NCBI RefSeq assembly: GCF_009720725.1
Contig: NZ_WNKT01000015.1
Span: 1 to 64,000 of the forward strand
From: Allochromatium palmeri
Lineage (GTDB): Bacteria; Pseudomonadota; Gammaproteobacteria; Chromatiales; Chromatiaceae
Direction of reading: 5' to 3'
DNA: 64,000 nt
Position 1 is the first letter of the stretch, and each line of letters begins with the position of its first letter. The position numbers and the translations under genes were made by a program. Under the pieces are notes generated by a model. The model saw only the letters and a list, made by a program, of their open reading frames with translations. It searched no databases and was not told the origin of the DNA. Below are positions 43,974 to 53,135 of the stretch, one piece after another.

Positions 43974-44921
43974 TCAGAGCGAGAACACAAGCGGCGCCAA
44001 GCCAATCCAGAGCGCAAGCAGCGAAGCGACCAGGATCAATCGCAGCCCCCGACGCAGATCCTCGCCCCCGAGATCAGCCGGCCAGTCGGGATCGCCCATG
44101 TAGCGTTCGTTGATGAGCTGACCCTGACGCCAGACCGGACCGATCAGACGCACCCGCAACGCTCCGGCACAAGCGGCCTCGCTCCAGCCGGAGTTGGGGC
44201 TGGGCAGCAAGGCGTGATAGCGCCAGGCGGCGCGAAACGCCAGGCGGGGATGCTCGCGCAACAGCGCCGCGGCGAGCGCCAGCAGCGGCACCGACAGTCG
44301 CGCCGGCAGCCAGTGGATCAGATCGTCACTGCGCGCACCCGCCCAGCCGAAGCGCGCATAGCGTTCGTTCTGATAGCCGACCATGGAATCGAGCGTCGAG
44401 ATCGCCTTGACCAGAATCAATCCAGGCAGACCAAATAGACAGAACGCCCACAGCGGCGTGAGCACGCCATCGGTCAGGTTCTCGGAGAGACTTTCGAGCG
44501 TGGCGCGCACCACGCCATCGCGCTGAAGCGGTTCGGTATCACGTCCGACCAAGAGCGACAGCCGACGGCGCACGGCGGGCAGGTCATCGAGATCGCGCAG
44601 AATGCGCCAGCCCTGTTCGAGCAGCTCGCGGGTGCAGAGCAGACTGTAGGCGATGAACAGATCCCAGCCCAGCGCGAGCCAGGGATGGATGGCTCCCAGC
44701 CCGAGATGCACGCCGAACCAGCCCCCCAACCCCGCACCGACCACCAGCCCCCAATGGATCACCCCGCCGAGGCGTCCATTCAGCCCACGTGCGAAAAGCA
44801 CCCGTTCGCAGAACAGGCTCCAGTGACCGATGAGCCGGATCGGATGCAGCCGGTAGACCGGATCGCCGAGGAGCGCGTCGAGCAGACAGGCGCCGAGAAT
44901 GAGCAGCAAATGTTCGTTCAT
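43974..44921 (-). CDS. cbiB: Adenosylcobinamide-phosphate synthase
   Basis: 315-residue membrane protein with about five to seven helices. CbiB/CobD hallmarks are LLDALLGDPVYRLHPIRLIG (near 13-32, shown as DPVYRLHPIRLIG), SLSENLTDGVLTPLW and LDSMVGYQNERYARFGWAGAR in pieces. It attaches aminopropanol phosphate to adenosylcobyric acid. It is the last of cobM-cbiZ-cbiB on the minus strand, 27 bp after cbiZ. It converges with the SEL1 gene. Confidence 0.95.
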   Translation of the reverse strand: MNEHLLLILGACLLDALLGDPVYRLHPIRLIGHWSLFCERVLFARGLNGRLGGVIHWGLVVGAGLGGWFGVHLGLGAIHPWLALGWDLFIAYSLLCTRELLEQGWRILRDLDDLPAVRRRLSLLVGRDTEPLQRDGVVRATLESLSENLTDGVLTPLWAFCLFGLPGLILVKAISTLDSMVGYQNERYARFGWAGARSDDLIHWLPARLSVPLLALAAALLREHPRLAFRAAWRYHALLPSPNSGWSEAACAGALRVRLIGPVWRQGQLINERYMGDPDWPADLGGEDLRRGLRLILVASLLALWIGLAPLVFSL

Positions 44922-44948
44922 CGATCTGTGACAGCAAAGATTCGGTTT

Positions 44949-46157
44949 TCAGGACGCCAAGGAGGCGTGCCATTTACGTTCGAAACCCCGGACCACCGCC
45001 AGGGCCGCCAGCCGTCCCGGCGCCAGCTCCGCCTGCGGCTGAAGCATATCGCGGAAGGAAGCAAATGCATCCGGTTTGACCGCCACGGCCGCAGCCAGCA
45101 GCGCCGCTTGATTGAGGATCGACTCGCGTGCCACCTCAGCATGCAGCACGCCGACCTCGACCAGATCCAGGATCTCGGCCAGACCATAGGCCGCCGCCGC
45201 GCTCAGTGGATCATGGATGAGCGCCAGCAGATTGCGCTCGAAGCAGTTCGCGTCCGGCGCGTCGAGTTCAGCGTGCGCCAGTTCGCGCAGTGTCGTCTCG
45301 TCGCAGCCATGACGTCCGAGTGCGGCACAGAGCGTGCGGCGCAGTTCGGCGCAGACGCCGTTTTGCAGCAGCAGACAGCGGGTCACGGCCTCATGGGTTG
45401 CGCGTCCGACCAGCTCGCCGAGGCTGTTGTGACTACCGGCCCAGTGACGCTCCCAGTCGGTGTCAGCGCGCCTCAGCGGGGCGGCGATGGCCAGTTGATC
45501 CGTGCCCGTGCCTGTGGCCAGCCGCGCCGATTGCAGACTCGGCATCCGCAGATCCAGCACCGCCGCACTCTTGCCCTCGGTGACGAGCGTGGCGGCGCGC
45601 ACCAGACAGGCCGGGGTGCAGGGCTGGTTGATGAAGACCAGGGTGACGATGGTGCCGGCACCCGCTTCGGGCGGCGCGGGCTGGATGCAGGCCGACTGGC
45701 CCGGTGGGCCTTCAGTCGCCGCCCTGCCCGGCTCAACGGCTCGGCTGCCGTCGCGATGCTCATGCCAGCCGGCCGGATCGCCGGCGCGGGTCGCGTTGCC
45801 GAGCACCCCGGCGGTCGCCACCACCGAGACAGCCAGATCCTCATACTCGGCCCGCGCCAGCACTGCACACTGCATATTGGCCGCTGTCGCCATGAGCGCA
45901 GTCGACTCGGGCGGCAAGCGGCCCGCCGCGCAGGCGGCACGATGATAGTCCTCCAGCCCATGACCGGTACTGGACGCCTCGCGCACCACATGGGCCACGC
46001 CCTCGCAGCTCTGATGGTTGGCGATATGCGTCAGATCCTCGCGCAGTCCGCCGTTGAGACGGCAGGTGCTGAGCACGCGATGCGGGCGCTTGAAGACCGC
46101 CGACAGATAGCGTCCCTGGCGGGTCAGGCGATAGCGTTCAGTGTCCTCGATCCACAT
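44949..46157 (-). CDS. cbiZ: Adenosylcobinamide amidohydrolase with C-terminal extension
   Basis: 402 residues. The CbiZ core (about 1-265) shows LSTCRLNGGLREDLTHIANH in pieces, VATAGVLGNATRAGDP, TLVFINQPCTP and ATGTGTDQLAIAAP, then GSHNSLGELVGRA. CbiZ cleaves adenosylcobinamide to adenosylcobyric acid, which CbiB next door can re-use, allowing salvage of incomplete cobamides. Typical CbiZ proteins are near 200-260 residues; the last 140 residues here form a helical extension I do not recognise. It is 12 bp after cobM. Confidence 0.88.
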   Translation of the reverse strand: MWIEDTERYRLTRQGRYLSAVFKRPHRVLSTCRLNGGLREDLTHIANHQSCEGVAHVVREASSTGHGLEDYHRAACAAGRLPPESTALMATAANMQCAVLARAEYEDLAVSVVATAGVLGNATRAGDPAGWHEHRDGSRAVEPGRAATEGPPGQSACIQPAPPEAGAGTIVTLVFINQPCTPACLVRAATLVTEGKSAAVLDLRMPSLQSARLATGTGTDQLAIAAPLRRADTDWERHWAGSHNSLGELVGRATHEAVTRCLLLQNGVCAELRRTLCAALGRHGCDETTLRELAHAELDAPDANCFERNLLALIHDPLSAAAAYGLAEILDLVEVGVLHAEVARESILNQAALLAAAVAVKPDAFASFRDMLQPQAELAPGRLAALAVVRGFERKWHASLAS

Positions 46158-46169
46158 GGGGCCGCTGGA

Positions 46170-46979
46170 TCAGCCTCCCTCTCGCGCCGGACGGAAACGG
46201 CGCGGAAAGGCCGCGTCATAGAGCTTGGACGGCTTGACAGCGGTCTGAGCGCGCGCGCCGAGCGCCGGACTCACCAGGATCAATGCCTGACGGTCGACGC
46301 GGGCCTCGCGACAGCGCGCCGCGATGTCGGTGAGCGTACCGCGCAGCACCCGTTCTTCGTTCGGCCAGGTCGCCTTATGCACCACCACCACCGGCGCCTC
46401 GGCTGTCCAGCCGGCGGTGAGTAGATTCTCGACCACGGCCTCGATGCGCTCGATCGAGAGAAAGATGCACAGCGTGCAGCCGTGCGCGGCCAGCGAAACG
46501 AGCGACTCGCGCTCGGGCATCTGCGTGCGTTCGGACAGGCGCGTAAAGATCACGGTCTGGGTGATCTCGGGCAGGGTCAGACACTCACCGGCCGCAGCGG
46601 CTGACGCCATGGCCGAGGACACGCCGGGCACGATACCGACCGGAACCCCGGCGGCATCCAGCGGACGCGCCAGCTCGGCCAGCACGCCATAGAGCGTCGG
46701 ATCGCCGGTCTGGAGCCGCACCACGGTGTCGTGATGCTGGGCACGATCGAGCAGCCAGGCGGTTACCTGTTCGAGATCCATCGACTTGGAGTCGGCGACC
46801 TCGCAGTCAGCTGAGGCCCATTGCAGCACAGTCTCGGCCACCAGCGAGCCGGTGTAGAGGATGGCCCCGGCCTCGGCCAGCAGCCAGCTGCCGCGCACGG
46901 TGATCAGATCCGGCGCGCCCGGACCGGCTCCGACGAACCAAACCTTGCCCGGCCGCCGGGACGATGAAGTCTCTTGCAT
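46170..46979 (-). CDS. cobM: Precorrin-4 C11-methyltransferase
   Basis: 269 residues from the ATG at 46979; the longer frame would run into the opposite cobZ gene. Family III uroporphyrinogen-type methyltransferase features are VWFVGAGPGAPDLITVRG (about 13-30), YTGSLV, RLQTGDPTLYGVLAEL and PGVSSAMASAAA. It methylates C11 of precorrin-4 or cobalt-precorrin-4 using SAM. It leads the minus-strand unit and is divergent from cobZ. The start codons as annotated are only 6 bp apart. Confidence 0.93.
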   Translation of the reverse strand: MQETSSSRRPGKVWFVGAGPGAPDLITVRGSWLLAEAGAILYTGSLVAETVLQWASADCEVADSKSMDLEQVTAWLLDRAQHHDTVVRLQTGDPTLYGVLAELARPLDAAGVPVGIVPGVSSAMASAAAAGECLTLPEITQTVIFTRLSERTQMPERESLVSLAAHGCTLCIFLSIERIEAVVENLLTAGWTAEAPVVVVHKATWPNEERVLRGTLTDIAARCREARVDRQALILVSPALGARAQTAVKPSKLYDAAFPRRFRPAREGG

Positions 46980-46985
46980 GGCGCG

Positions 46986-48467
46986 ATGATCCCCGCGTAT
47001 GGTGACGACGATAAAGCCGACTATTCTTCTAACCCAAGCCAAGCCTTGTCAAACATCTTCGCTGTTCCGCGCCCGGATCACCGGGGCACGCCATCGCCCG
47101 CGCCGCGACCCGATCCAGACGTCCTGGTGATCGGCGGCGGCGCGGCGGCCTTGTGCGCGGCCATTACGGCGCGGCGTGCCGGCTGTTCGGTGCTCTTGGC
47201 CGAACAGGCACCGCCGGCACTGCGCGGCGGCAATACCCGGCATTCGCGCAATCTGCGCCTCAGTCATCACGCGCCTACACCCTTCACACACGGCGTCTAT
47301 CCGCCCGATGAGTTCTGGGCTGAACTGACGCGCGCAACCGAGGGCACGGCCGATCCGGTTCTGGGGCGTCTGCTGGTCGAACGCTCGACTGAGTTGACCG
47401 ACTGGCTCAGCGCCGCCGGTGTGCCCCTGCAACCGATCGCCAGCGGCGTGCTGCCCGAATCGCGCCGGACGGCCTTTCTGCTCGGCGGCGGCAAAACCCT
47501 GCTCAACCGGCTCTATGACCTCGCTGAGCGGCTGGGGGTGGAGATCCGCTACGCGTGCGAGATCCGCGATCCCGTGATCGTCGGGGGGCGGCTGACCGAA
47601 ATCCGCGCCCCAGACCCTCTGGCGCCGCGTGCTGCCATCGCCTGCTGCGGCGGTGCTCAGGCCAATCGTGACTGGCTGCGCCGGCACTGGGGCGCGGCGG
47701 CGGACGGCTTCATCAATCGCGGCACGCCCTTCGCCAGCGGGGCGCTGCTCGAATCCCTGTTGCGTCAGGGTGTGGAGCCGGTCGGCGATCCCAAAGCCGC
47801 CTATCTGGTCGCGGTCGATGCACGCTCACCAGCCGATGATGGCGGCATCGTCACCCGTGTGCGCTGTATGCCCGAGGGCCTTGTGGTCGATACGCAGGGA
47901 CAGCGCCGGCACGACGAGGGCGGCGACACGGCCTCGACCCGTTATGCGCTCTGGGGCCAGCGTCTGGCACGCTGGCCGGATCAGACCGGCTATCTGATCC
48001 TGGACGCACGCGGCCAGCGGGCCGCGCCCCCGGCCCTCTATCCGCCGCTCTGTGCCGACAGTCTGGATGGGCTGGCCAGCGCGCTGGGGCTCGACCCCGC
48101 CGCGTTACAGACCACGGTTGACGACTACAATGCCGCCGTCCGTGCCCCGAGCGATGAACACGACGACTGGCACACGCTCGGCGTCAACCCGCCCAAGACC
48201 CGCCACGCCCGTCCACTGACCGAGCCGCCCTTCGCGGCCTATCCGATGCGTCCGGGGATCACCTTCACCTATCAGGGTCTGGCGGTGGATGCGCACGCGC
48301 GGGTGCGCTTGAGCACGGGTGGCGTAGTCGAGAATCTGTTCGCCGCCGGCATGATCATGGCCCCCAATCTGATGGCGCGCGGCTATGTCTCGGGACTGGC
48401 GCTGAGTATCGGGCTGGTGTTCGGCCGTCTGGCCGGCGAGGAGGCCGCGGGCCATGTCCGCCAGTGA
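46986..48467 (+). CDS. cobZ: CobZ/TcuA-like flavoprotein (precorrin-3B synthase, flavin part)
   Basis: 493 residues. The dinucleotide-binding motif VLVIGGGAAALCAAITARRAG begins near residue 45 (VLVIGGGAAALCAA), with RGGNTRHSRNLR for the flavin, TGTPFASGALL-like and GGVVENLFAAGMI near the end. It resembles tricarballylate dehydrogenase TcuA and the flavin half of Rhodobacter CobZ, which oxidises precorrin-3A to precorrin-3B. The surrounding cob genes favour CobZ. The start is uncertain: a TTG at 47046 would leave room for promoters between the divergent genes. It overlaps tcuB by 14 bp. Confidence 0.88.
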   Translation: MIPAYGDDDKADYSSNPSQALSNIFAVPRPDHRGTPSPAPRPDPDVLVIGGGAAALCAAITARRAGCSVLLAEQAPPALRGGNTRHSRNLRLSHHAPTPFTHGVYPPDEFWAELTRATEGTADPVLGRLLVERSTELTDWLSAAGVPLQPIASGVLPESRRTAFLLGGGKTLLNRLYDLAERLGVEIRYACEIRDPVIVGGRLTEIRAPDPLAPRAAIACCGGAQANRDWLRRHWGAAADGFINRGTPFASGALLESLLRQGVEPVGDPKAAYLVAVDARSPADDGGIVTRVRCMPEGLVVDTQGQRRHDEGGDTASTRYALWGQRLARWPDQTGYLILDARGQRAAPPALYPPLCADSLDGLASALGLDPAALQTTVDDYNAAVRAPSDEHDDWHTLGVNPPKTRHARPLTEPPFAAYPMRPGITFTYQGLAVDAHARVRLSTGGVVENLFAAGMIMAPNLMARGYVSGLALSIGLVFGRLAGEEAAGHVRQ

Positions 48468-49572
48468 CATCCGCGCCGAAGCCCGGCGCGTGCTCGGGAT
48501 CTGCGATGCCTGCGGCTATTGCAACGGCTTCTGCGATCTGTTCGAAGCCGCGCGCCGTCGCTCGGCGCTGACCGACGCGGATCTGGCTCATCTGGCCAAT
48601 CTCTGTCATGCCTGCCGCAACTGCTTTCAGGCCTGCCAGTACGCACCGCCGCACGTCTTCGCGGTCAATGTCCCGCGCACGCTGGCGCGGATGCGTCATC
48701 AGAGTTATCTCGATCATGTCTGGCCCCAGACCTTTGCACCGCTTCTGAACCATCCGGTGGCGACCGTCATTGGGGTCACGCTCGGCGCGATTCTGCTCCT
48801 GTTCGCGCTAGTGCTCGCGTTCGCGCCGGCCGGTGGCGGACTGGCGATCGAGACGGGTGCGACGGCCGGCGCCTTCTATCGCGTGCTGCCCTGGACGCTG
48901 ATGGTCGGACTCGGTGTGCTGCCGCTTGGCTGGTCGGCGCTGGCAATCGGTCTGGGCTGGCGTCGTTACTGGGGCCTGACCCGCCCCCGGCGCGCAACGA
49001 CCGGCGAGGCGCGACGACGCTGGTGCGCGTGGCGAACAACGCTTGCCGACATCCTGAACCTGCGCAATCTGCGCGGCGGCGGTGTGGGGTGCAATGATCT
49101 CGATGCGCGCTTCTCGCCCTGGAGACGCTGGCTGCATCAAACCCTGCTCGGCGGCCTGGGACTGAGCTTCGCGGCGACTCTAGCCGCAACCTTCTATCAT
49201 CACGGACTGGGACTGCAAGCGCCCTACCCGCTTCTGAGCCCGCCGGTCCTGCTCGGCACGCTCGGCGGAATCGCCCTGATGATTGCGTCACTGGGGCTCG
49301 GCTGGCTCGAATGGCGAACCGCTCCCGAACCGATTGCGTCCGAGTCGCGCCGGCTCGATCAGGCGTTTCTCGGGTTGCTGCTGGCAGTGGCCGGCAGTGG
49401 TCTGGCCCTGCTCCTCTGGCGCGCGACACCGGCGATGGCGTCCTTGCTCGTCGTCCATCTCGGAACCGTGCTCGCCTTCTTTATGCTGCTGCCTTACAGT
49501 AAGTTCGTTCATGCCGGTTATCGTGCCATTGCCCTCAGGTGCGAGTCGCTGGATCCTGTCTCCATCGACTGA
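48454..49572 (+). CDS. tcuB: TcuB/CobZ-like iron-sulfur and membrane heme subunit
   Basis: 372 residues. Two iron-sulfur cysteine clusters are visible: CDACGYCNGFC (about 14-24) and CHACRNCFQAC (about 51-61). Six hydrophobic helices follow between about 105 and 360, with spaced His suited to heme b. In Rhodobacter this part is fused to CobZ; here it is separate but overlaps the flavoprotein gene by 14 bp. It is expected to pass electrons between the flavin and the quinone pool. Confidence 0.88.
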   Translation: MSASDIRAEARRVLGICDACGYCNGFCDLFEAARRRSALTDADLAHLANLCHACRNCFQACQYAPPHVFAVNVPRTLARMRHQSYLDHVWPQTFAPLLNHPVATVIGVTLGAILLLFALVLAFAPAGGGLAIETGATAGAFYRVLPWTLMVGLGVLPLGWSALAIGLGWRRYWGLTRPRRATTGEARRRWCAWRTTLADILNLRNLRGGGVGCNDLDARFSPWRRWLHQTLLGGLGLSFAATLAATFYHHGLGLQAPYPLLSPPVLLGTLGGIALMIASLGLGWLEWRTAPEPIASESRRLDQAFLGLLLAVAGSGLALLLWRATPAMASLLVVHLGTVLAFFMLLPYSKFVHAGYRAIALRCESLDPVSID

Positions 49573-49585
49573 GACCAGACTCAAG

Positions 49586-52500
49586 ATGTCAGCCCCGTCG
49601 CTCATCACCACCGTTTCGCGCCAGATGCTGATCGTGCTCCTGGCGACCATCGTCATGTGCCTGACGGTGGTTGTCGTATTCGAGTACTTCGAGCTCAAGC
49701 GTGAGACAGCGGCGATGCGCGCGCGCGATCTGGAACGACATCATGAGCGACTGAAGTCACGCGTGCGCGTGGCGATCACCGATGCGCGCGATCGCTATGA
49801 ACGGGCGATGCGCGCGGCCGGCGCGAACGCCGATCCGGCGACCGTGCGCGCCAAGATCCAGGACGACATTCTGGCCTGGCTCGATGAACTGCGTTTCAAC
49901 GACGGTTCCTATATCTTCGTCGGTCAGTTCGATGGCGTGTCGCTCGCCGGGCCGTCCAAGGGTCAGAACGTCCTGGAGCTGACCGACGTCAACGGCAAAC
50001 CAGTCGTGCGCGCCCTCATCGAGCAGGCGCGCTTGGGCGGTGGCTTCGTCGACTATGTCATGCCCAAGTTCCCGGATCAGCGCTCGGCGCCCAAACTCAG
50101 CTATGTCGAGCCGATCGAGGAATGGGGTTGGTATGTCGGCAGCGGCCTTTTCATCGACGAGATCGAATCCTCGATCCAGGACGTGTATGACGCAGCCTAT
50201 ACGCGTCTGTGGTGGCAACTGAGTACGACCGGCGGCTTATTCGTCATCATCCTGTTCGTCGCGGCCCGGCTGGCGCGTCGGATCGCGCTCGACGCCCAGC
50301 GCGATACCGACGCCTGTGCCCAGTATCTGGAACAGGCCATCGACGCCGGGACCGACATCGAACCCGCCCAGATGAGGTTCAGCGAAATCCAGACCATCGC
50401 GCAGACCGCCGCCACCATGGTCGAGCGTCGCCGACACGCCGAACAGTCGCTGCGCGAAAGCGAGAAGCGCTTTCGCACCCTCGTCGAGGTCAGCCAGTAT
50501 TATATCCAGGAGATCGATGTCGCCGGACGCATCCAGTACGCAAACCCAGCGGCCTCGCGCTTGTTGGGACTGGAGCCCGATGAACTGATCGGCCGCAACG
50601 TCGCCCTGCTGCTGCCGGAAGAAGACCGCGCCACACTCTTGAACACCCTGCGCACGTTCGTCATCGAGCAACCGACACCGCGTCTCTATCACAATCGCAA
50701 CCTGACCGCCGATGGACGCATCATCGATGTCGAGGTGGCCTGGAACTACAAGCGCGATGAATCCGGGCAGGTGATCGGCTTCGTCAGCATCGCCAAGGAT
50801 GTCACTGAGTACCGGCGCGCACGCCTGCTGTTGAAGGGACGCAATCGCGTTCTGGAGATGCTGGCGCGCGGACAGCCACTGCGCGACATGCTGGAGGCCA
50901 TCGTCGCCTATATCGAGGAAATCGCCCCGCATGCCATCTGCTCGATCCATCTGCTCGATCCCGCCAGCCAGACGCTGAGCACGGCGGCCACACTTCGGTT
51001 GCCCGAGTTCTATACGCGTGCGGTCGAGGGGGCCAAGGTCGGCCTGGGCGTCGGCTCCTGCGGCACGGCCGCCGTTACCGGCCAGCGGGTCGTGGTCAAC
51101 GACGTGCTGTCGCACCCCGACTGGGTCGCCTTCCGCGATCTGATGCTCCAGACACCCCTGCGCGCCTGCTGGTCACAACCCATCATCGGCCATACGCCGC
51201 AGGTACTGGGCACCTTCGCCATCTATGCCACGCGCGTCATGGAGCCGACACGCGCCGACCTGGATATGATCGAGTCGGCCGCGGAACTGGCGGCCATCAT
51301 CATCGAACACGATCGCGCCGAGAAAGCGACCCGTCAGGCCGAGGACCGGGCGCGGTTGCTGCTTGAATCGACCACCGAGGGCCTCTTCGGCCTGGATCTC
51401 GCCGGGTGCGTGACCTTCATCAACCCGGCAGCCGCGCACATGCTTGGCTTCGAACCCGAGGCCCTGATCGGCCAGCCCATTCATCCACTGATCCATCATT
51501 CGCGGGCCGATGGCGCGCCCTTGCTGCCGGACTCCTGTTCGATTCTGGTGGCGCTCGAAAATGGTGAGGACTGTCACTCCACCAACGAGGTGCTCTGGCG
51601 CCGCGATGGCAGTTGTTTTCCCGCCGAGTACTGGGCCACACCCGTGCGGCGCGATCAGCAGATCGAAGGGGCTGTAGTCACCTTCCACGACATCAGCGCC
51701 CGTCAGCGTGCCGAGGCCGAGATCCAGCATCTGGCGTTCCACGATGCCCTGACCGGACTGCCCAACCGCCTGCTGTTCAAGGAAGAACTGGGTCAGGCAC
51801 TGGCGGTGCTGCATCGCGATGGGCAGCGTTTCGCCCTGCACATGCTGGATCTGGATCATTTCAAAGACGTCAACGATACGCTCGGACATCCGGTCGGCGA
51901 CGACCTGCTGCGCGCCGTGGTCGAGCGGCTGAACGCGATCACGCGCGGCACCGACATCCTGGCGCGCTTTGGCGGCGACGAGTTCGCACTGTTGCAGGGT
52001 CGGATCGACGAGATCAGCGACGCGGCGGTTTTGGCCAGCAAGATCATTGAGTCCTTTGAGGCGGAGTTCCTGATCGGGGACAACCGGATCAGCATCAACA
52101 CCAGCATCGGCATCCTGATCGCCGATCAGGCCTGTCACGACGTCGATGAACTCATCACCCGCGCCGATGTCGCGCTCTACAAGGCCAAGGAGGCCGGACG
52201 CGGCACCCATGCCTTCTTCGAGGATGCCATGACCCAGCAGTTGCGGCGCGAGATGGAGATCACCCGCGAACTGACCCAGGCGATCCAGCACGATGAGCTG
52301 TTCCTGGAGTACCAGCCCCAGTTCGATCTGCACTCGGGCCAGTTGGTCGGCATGGAGGCGCTGGTGCGCTGGCGCCATCCGCGCGAGGGCGTGCTCCAGC
52401 CGGGCGCCTTCCTGCCGGTGGCCGAGAAACGCGGGCTGATCCGTCCACTCTCGGACTGGGTGCTGAACGCGGTCTGCCGCCAGATTCGCGACTGGAGCGA

Positions 52501-53029
52501 GCGGAAGCTGGAGTTCGGGCGCATCGCGGTCAATCTGTGCGCCCAGCAGGTCGGCGACCCGGACTTCGGTGACAACATCCTCGTCGTTCTGGAGCGCACC
52601 GGGGCGCCTCCTGAGCGTCTGGAACTGGAGTTCACCGAGACGGTGCTGATTGCCGCCGACGCCAAGACTCAGGCCGATATCGTGCGTCTGTCCGAGCTGG
52701 GCATCCATTTTGCCATCGACGACTTCGGGACCGGATTTTCGTCGATGCAGTATCTGCGCAAGTTCCGCACCGACAAGATCAAGATCGACCGCGAGTTCAT
52801 CCAGGATGTCACCCACGACGCCGGCGATGCCGAGATCGTCAAGGCGACCATCGCGCTCGGTACGGCTCTGGGGCTCATCACCATCGCCGAGGGCGTTGAA
52901 ACCGAGGAACAGGCCGAGTTCCTGCGCCGGCATGGCTGCCGGCAGGTTCAGGGCTATCTCTACGGGCGTCCACAACCACTCGCGGACATCGAGCGCCAGT
53001 TACACCCGGTCAATGCGAGTCATCATTAG
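49586..53029 (+). CDS. Membrane Cache-PAS-GAF-PAS-GGDEF-EAL cyclic-di-GMP enzyme
   Basis: 1147 residues from the ATG at 49586; the longer frame overlaps tcuB. Helix 1 lies at about 12-36, a periplasmic Cache domain (NDGSYIFVGQFDGVSLAG, EEWGWYVGSGLFIDEIE) at about 45-205 and helix 2 at about 212-235. PAS is at about 290-405, GAF at about 425-575 and a second PAS at about 590-705. The GGDEF domain (HDALTGLPNR, intact GGDEF near 795) is followed by EAL (MEALVRWRHP near 920; DDFGTGFSS). Both catalytic motifs are intact, so synthesis and breakdown of cyclic-di-GMP are both possible. It is unexpected between tcuB and cytochrome b561. Confidence 0.95.
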   Translation: MSAPSLITTVSRQMLIVLLATIVMCLTVVVVFEYFELKRETAAMRARDLERHHERLKSRVRVAITDARDRYERAMRAAGANADPATVRAKIQDDILAWLDELRFNDGSYIFVGQFDGVSLAGPSKGQNVLELTDVNGKPVVRALIEQARLGGGFVDYVMPKFPDQRSAPKLSYVEPIEEWGWYVGSGLFIDEIESSIQDVYDAAYTRLWWQLSTTGGLFVIILFVAARLARRIALDAQRDTDACAQYLEQAIDAGTDIEPAQMRFSEIQTIAQTAATMVERRRHAEQSLRESEKRFRTLVEVSQYYIQEIDVAGRIQYANPAASRLLGLEPDELIGRNVALLLPEEDRATLLNTLRTFVIEQPTPRLYHNRNLTADGRIIDVEVAWNYKRDESGQVIGFVSIAKDVTEYRRARLLLKGRNRVLEMLARGQPLRDMLEAIVAYIEEIAPHAICSIHLLDPASQTLSTAATLRLPEFYTRAVEGAKVGLGVGSCGTAAVTGQRVVVNDVLSHPDWVAFRDLMLQTPLRACWSQPIIGHTPQVLGTFAIYATRVMEPTRADLDMIESAAELAAIIIEHDRAEKATRQAEDRARLLLESTTEGLFGLDLAGCVTFINPAAAHMLGFEPEALIGQPIHPLIHHSRADGAPLLPDSCSILVALENGEDCHSTNEVLWRRDGSCFPAEYWATPVRRDQQIEGAVVTFHDISARQRAEAEIQHLAFHDALTGLPNRLLFKEELGQALAVLHRDGQRFALHMLDLDHFKDVNDTLGHPVGDDLLRAVVERLNAITRGTDILARFGGDEFALLQGRIDEISDAAVLASKIIESFEAEFLIGDNRISINTSIGILIADQACHDVDELITRADVALYKAKEAGRGTHAFFEDAMTQQLRREMEITRELTQAIQHDELFLEYQPQFDLHSGQLVGMEALVRWRHPREGVLQPGAFLPVAEKRGLIRPLSDWVLNAVCRQIRDWSERKLEFGRIAVNLCAQQVGDPDFGDNILVVLERTGAPPERLELEFTETVLIAADAKTQADIVRLSELGIHFAIDDFGTGFSSMQYLRKFRTDKIKIDREFIQDVTHDAGDAEIVKATIALGTALGLITIAEGVETEEQAEFLRRHGCRQVQGYLYGRPQPLADIERQLHPVNASHH

Positions 53030-53063
53030 TGTTCGCTACGGCCGCAGTTTAAAATGCGCCCGC

Positions 53064-53081
53064 GCGGCCATGTTCGGCCGC
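53064..53081. terminator. GC-rich hairpin after the GGDEF-EAL gene
   Basis: Perfect stem GCGGCC / GGCCGC with loop ATGTTC, 34 bp after the stop codon. No T-run follows, so it may be an attenuating or RNA-stabilising hairpin rather than an intrinsic terminator. The cytochrome b561 gene starts 55 bp later. Confidence 0.35.
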
Positions 53082-53135
53082 CGAAGCGATCGAGCCTAGG
53101 TGCAACCCAGCCCGTCAACTCGCAAGGAGACGACC

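Noticed and set aside
44685-46424. 579-residue plus-strand open frame across cbiB, cbiZ and cobM
   Set aside because: It spans three well-supported opposite-strand genes and has low-complexity Arg/Gln/Gly content without motifs.
49283-49585. N-terminal extension of the GGDEF-EAL protein
   Set aside because: The extra 101 codons are an out-of-frame reading of the tcuB end; the membrane helix expected at the N-terminus starts after 49586.
51173-52975. 600-residue open frame antisense to the GGDEF-EAL gene
   Set aside because: It mirrors a gene with intact catalytic motifs, shows no recognisable domain and is a codon-bias shadow of GC-rich coding DNA.
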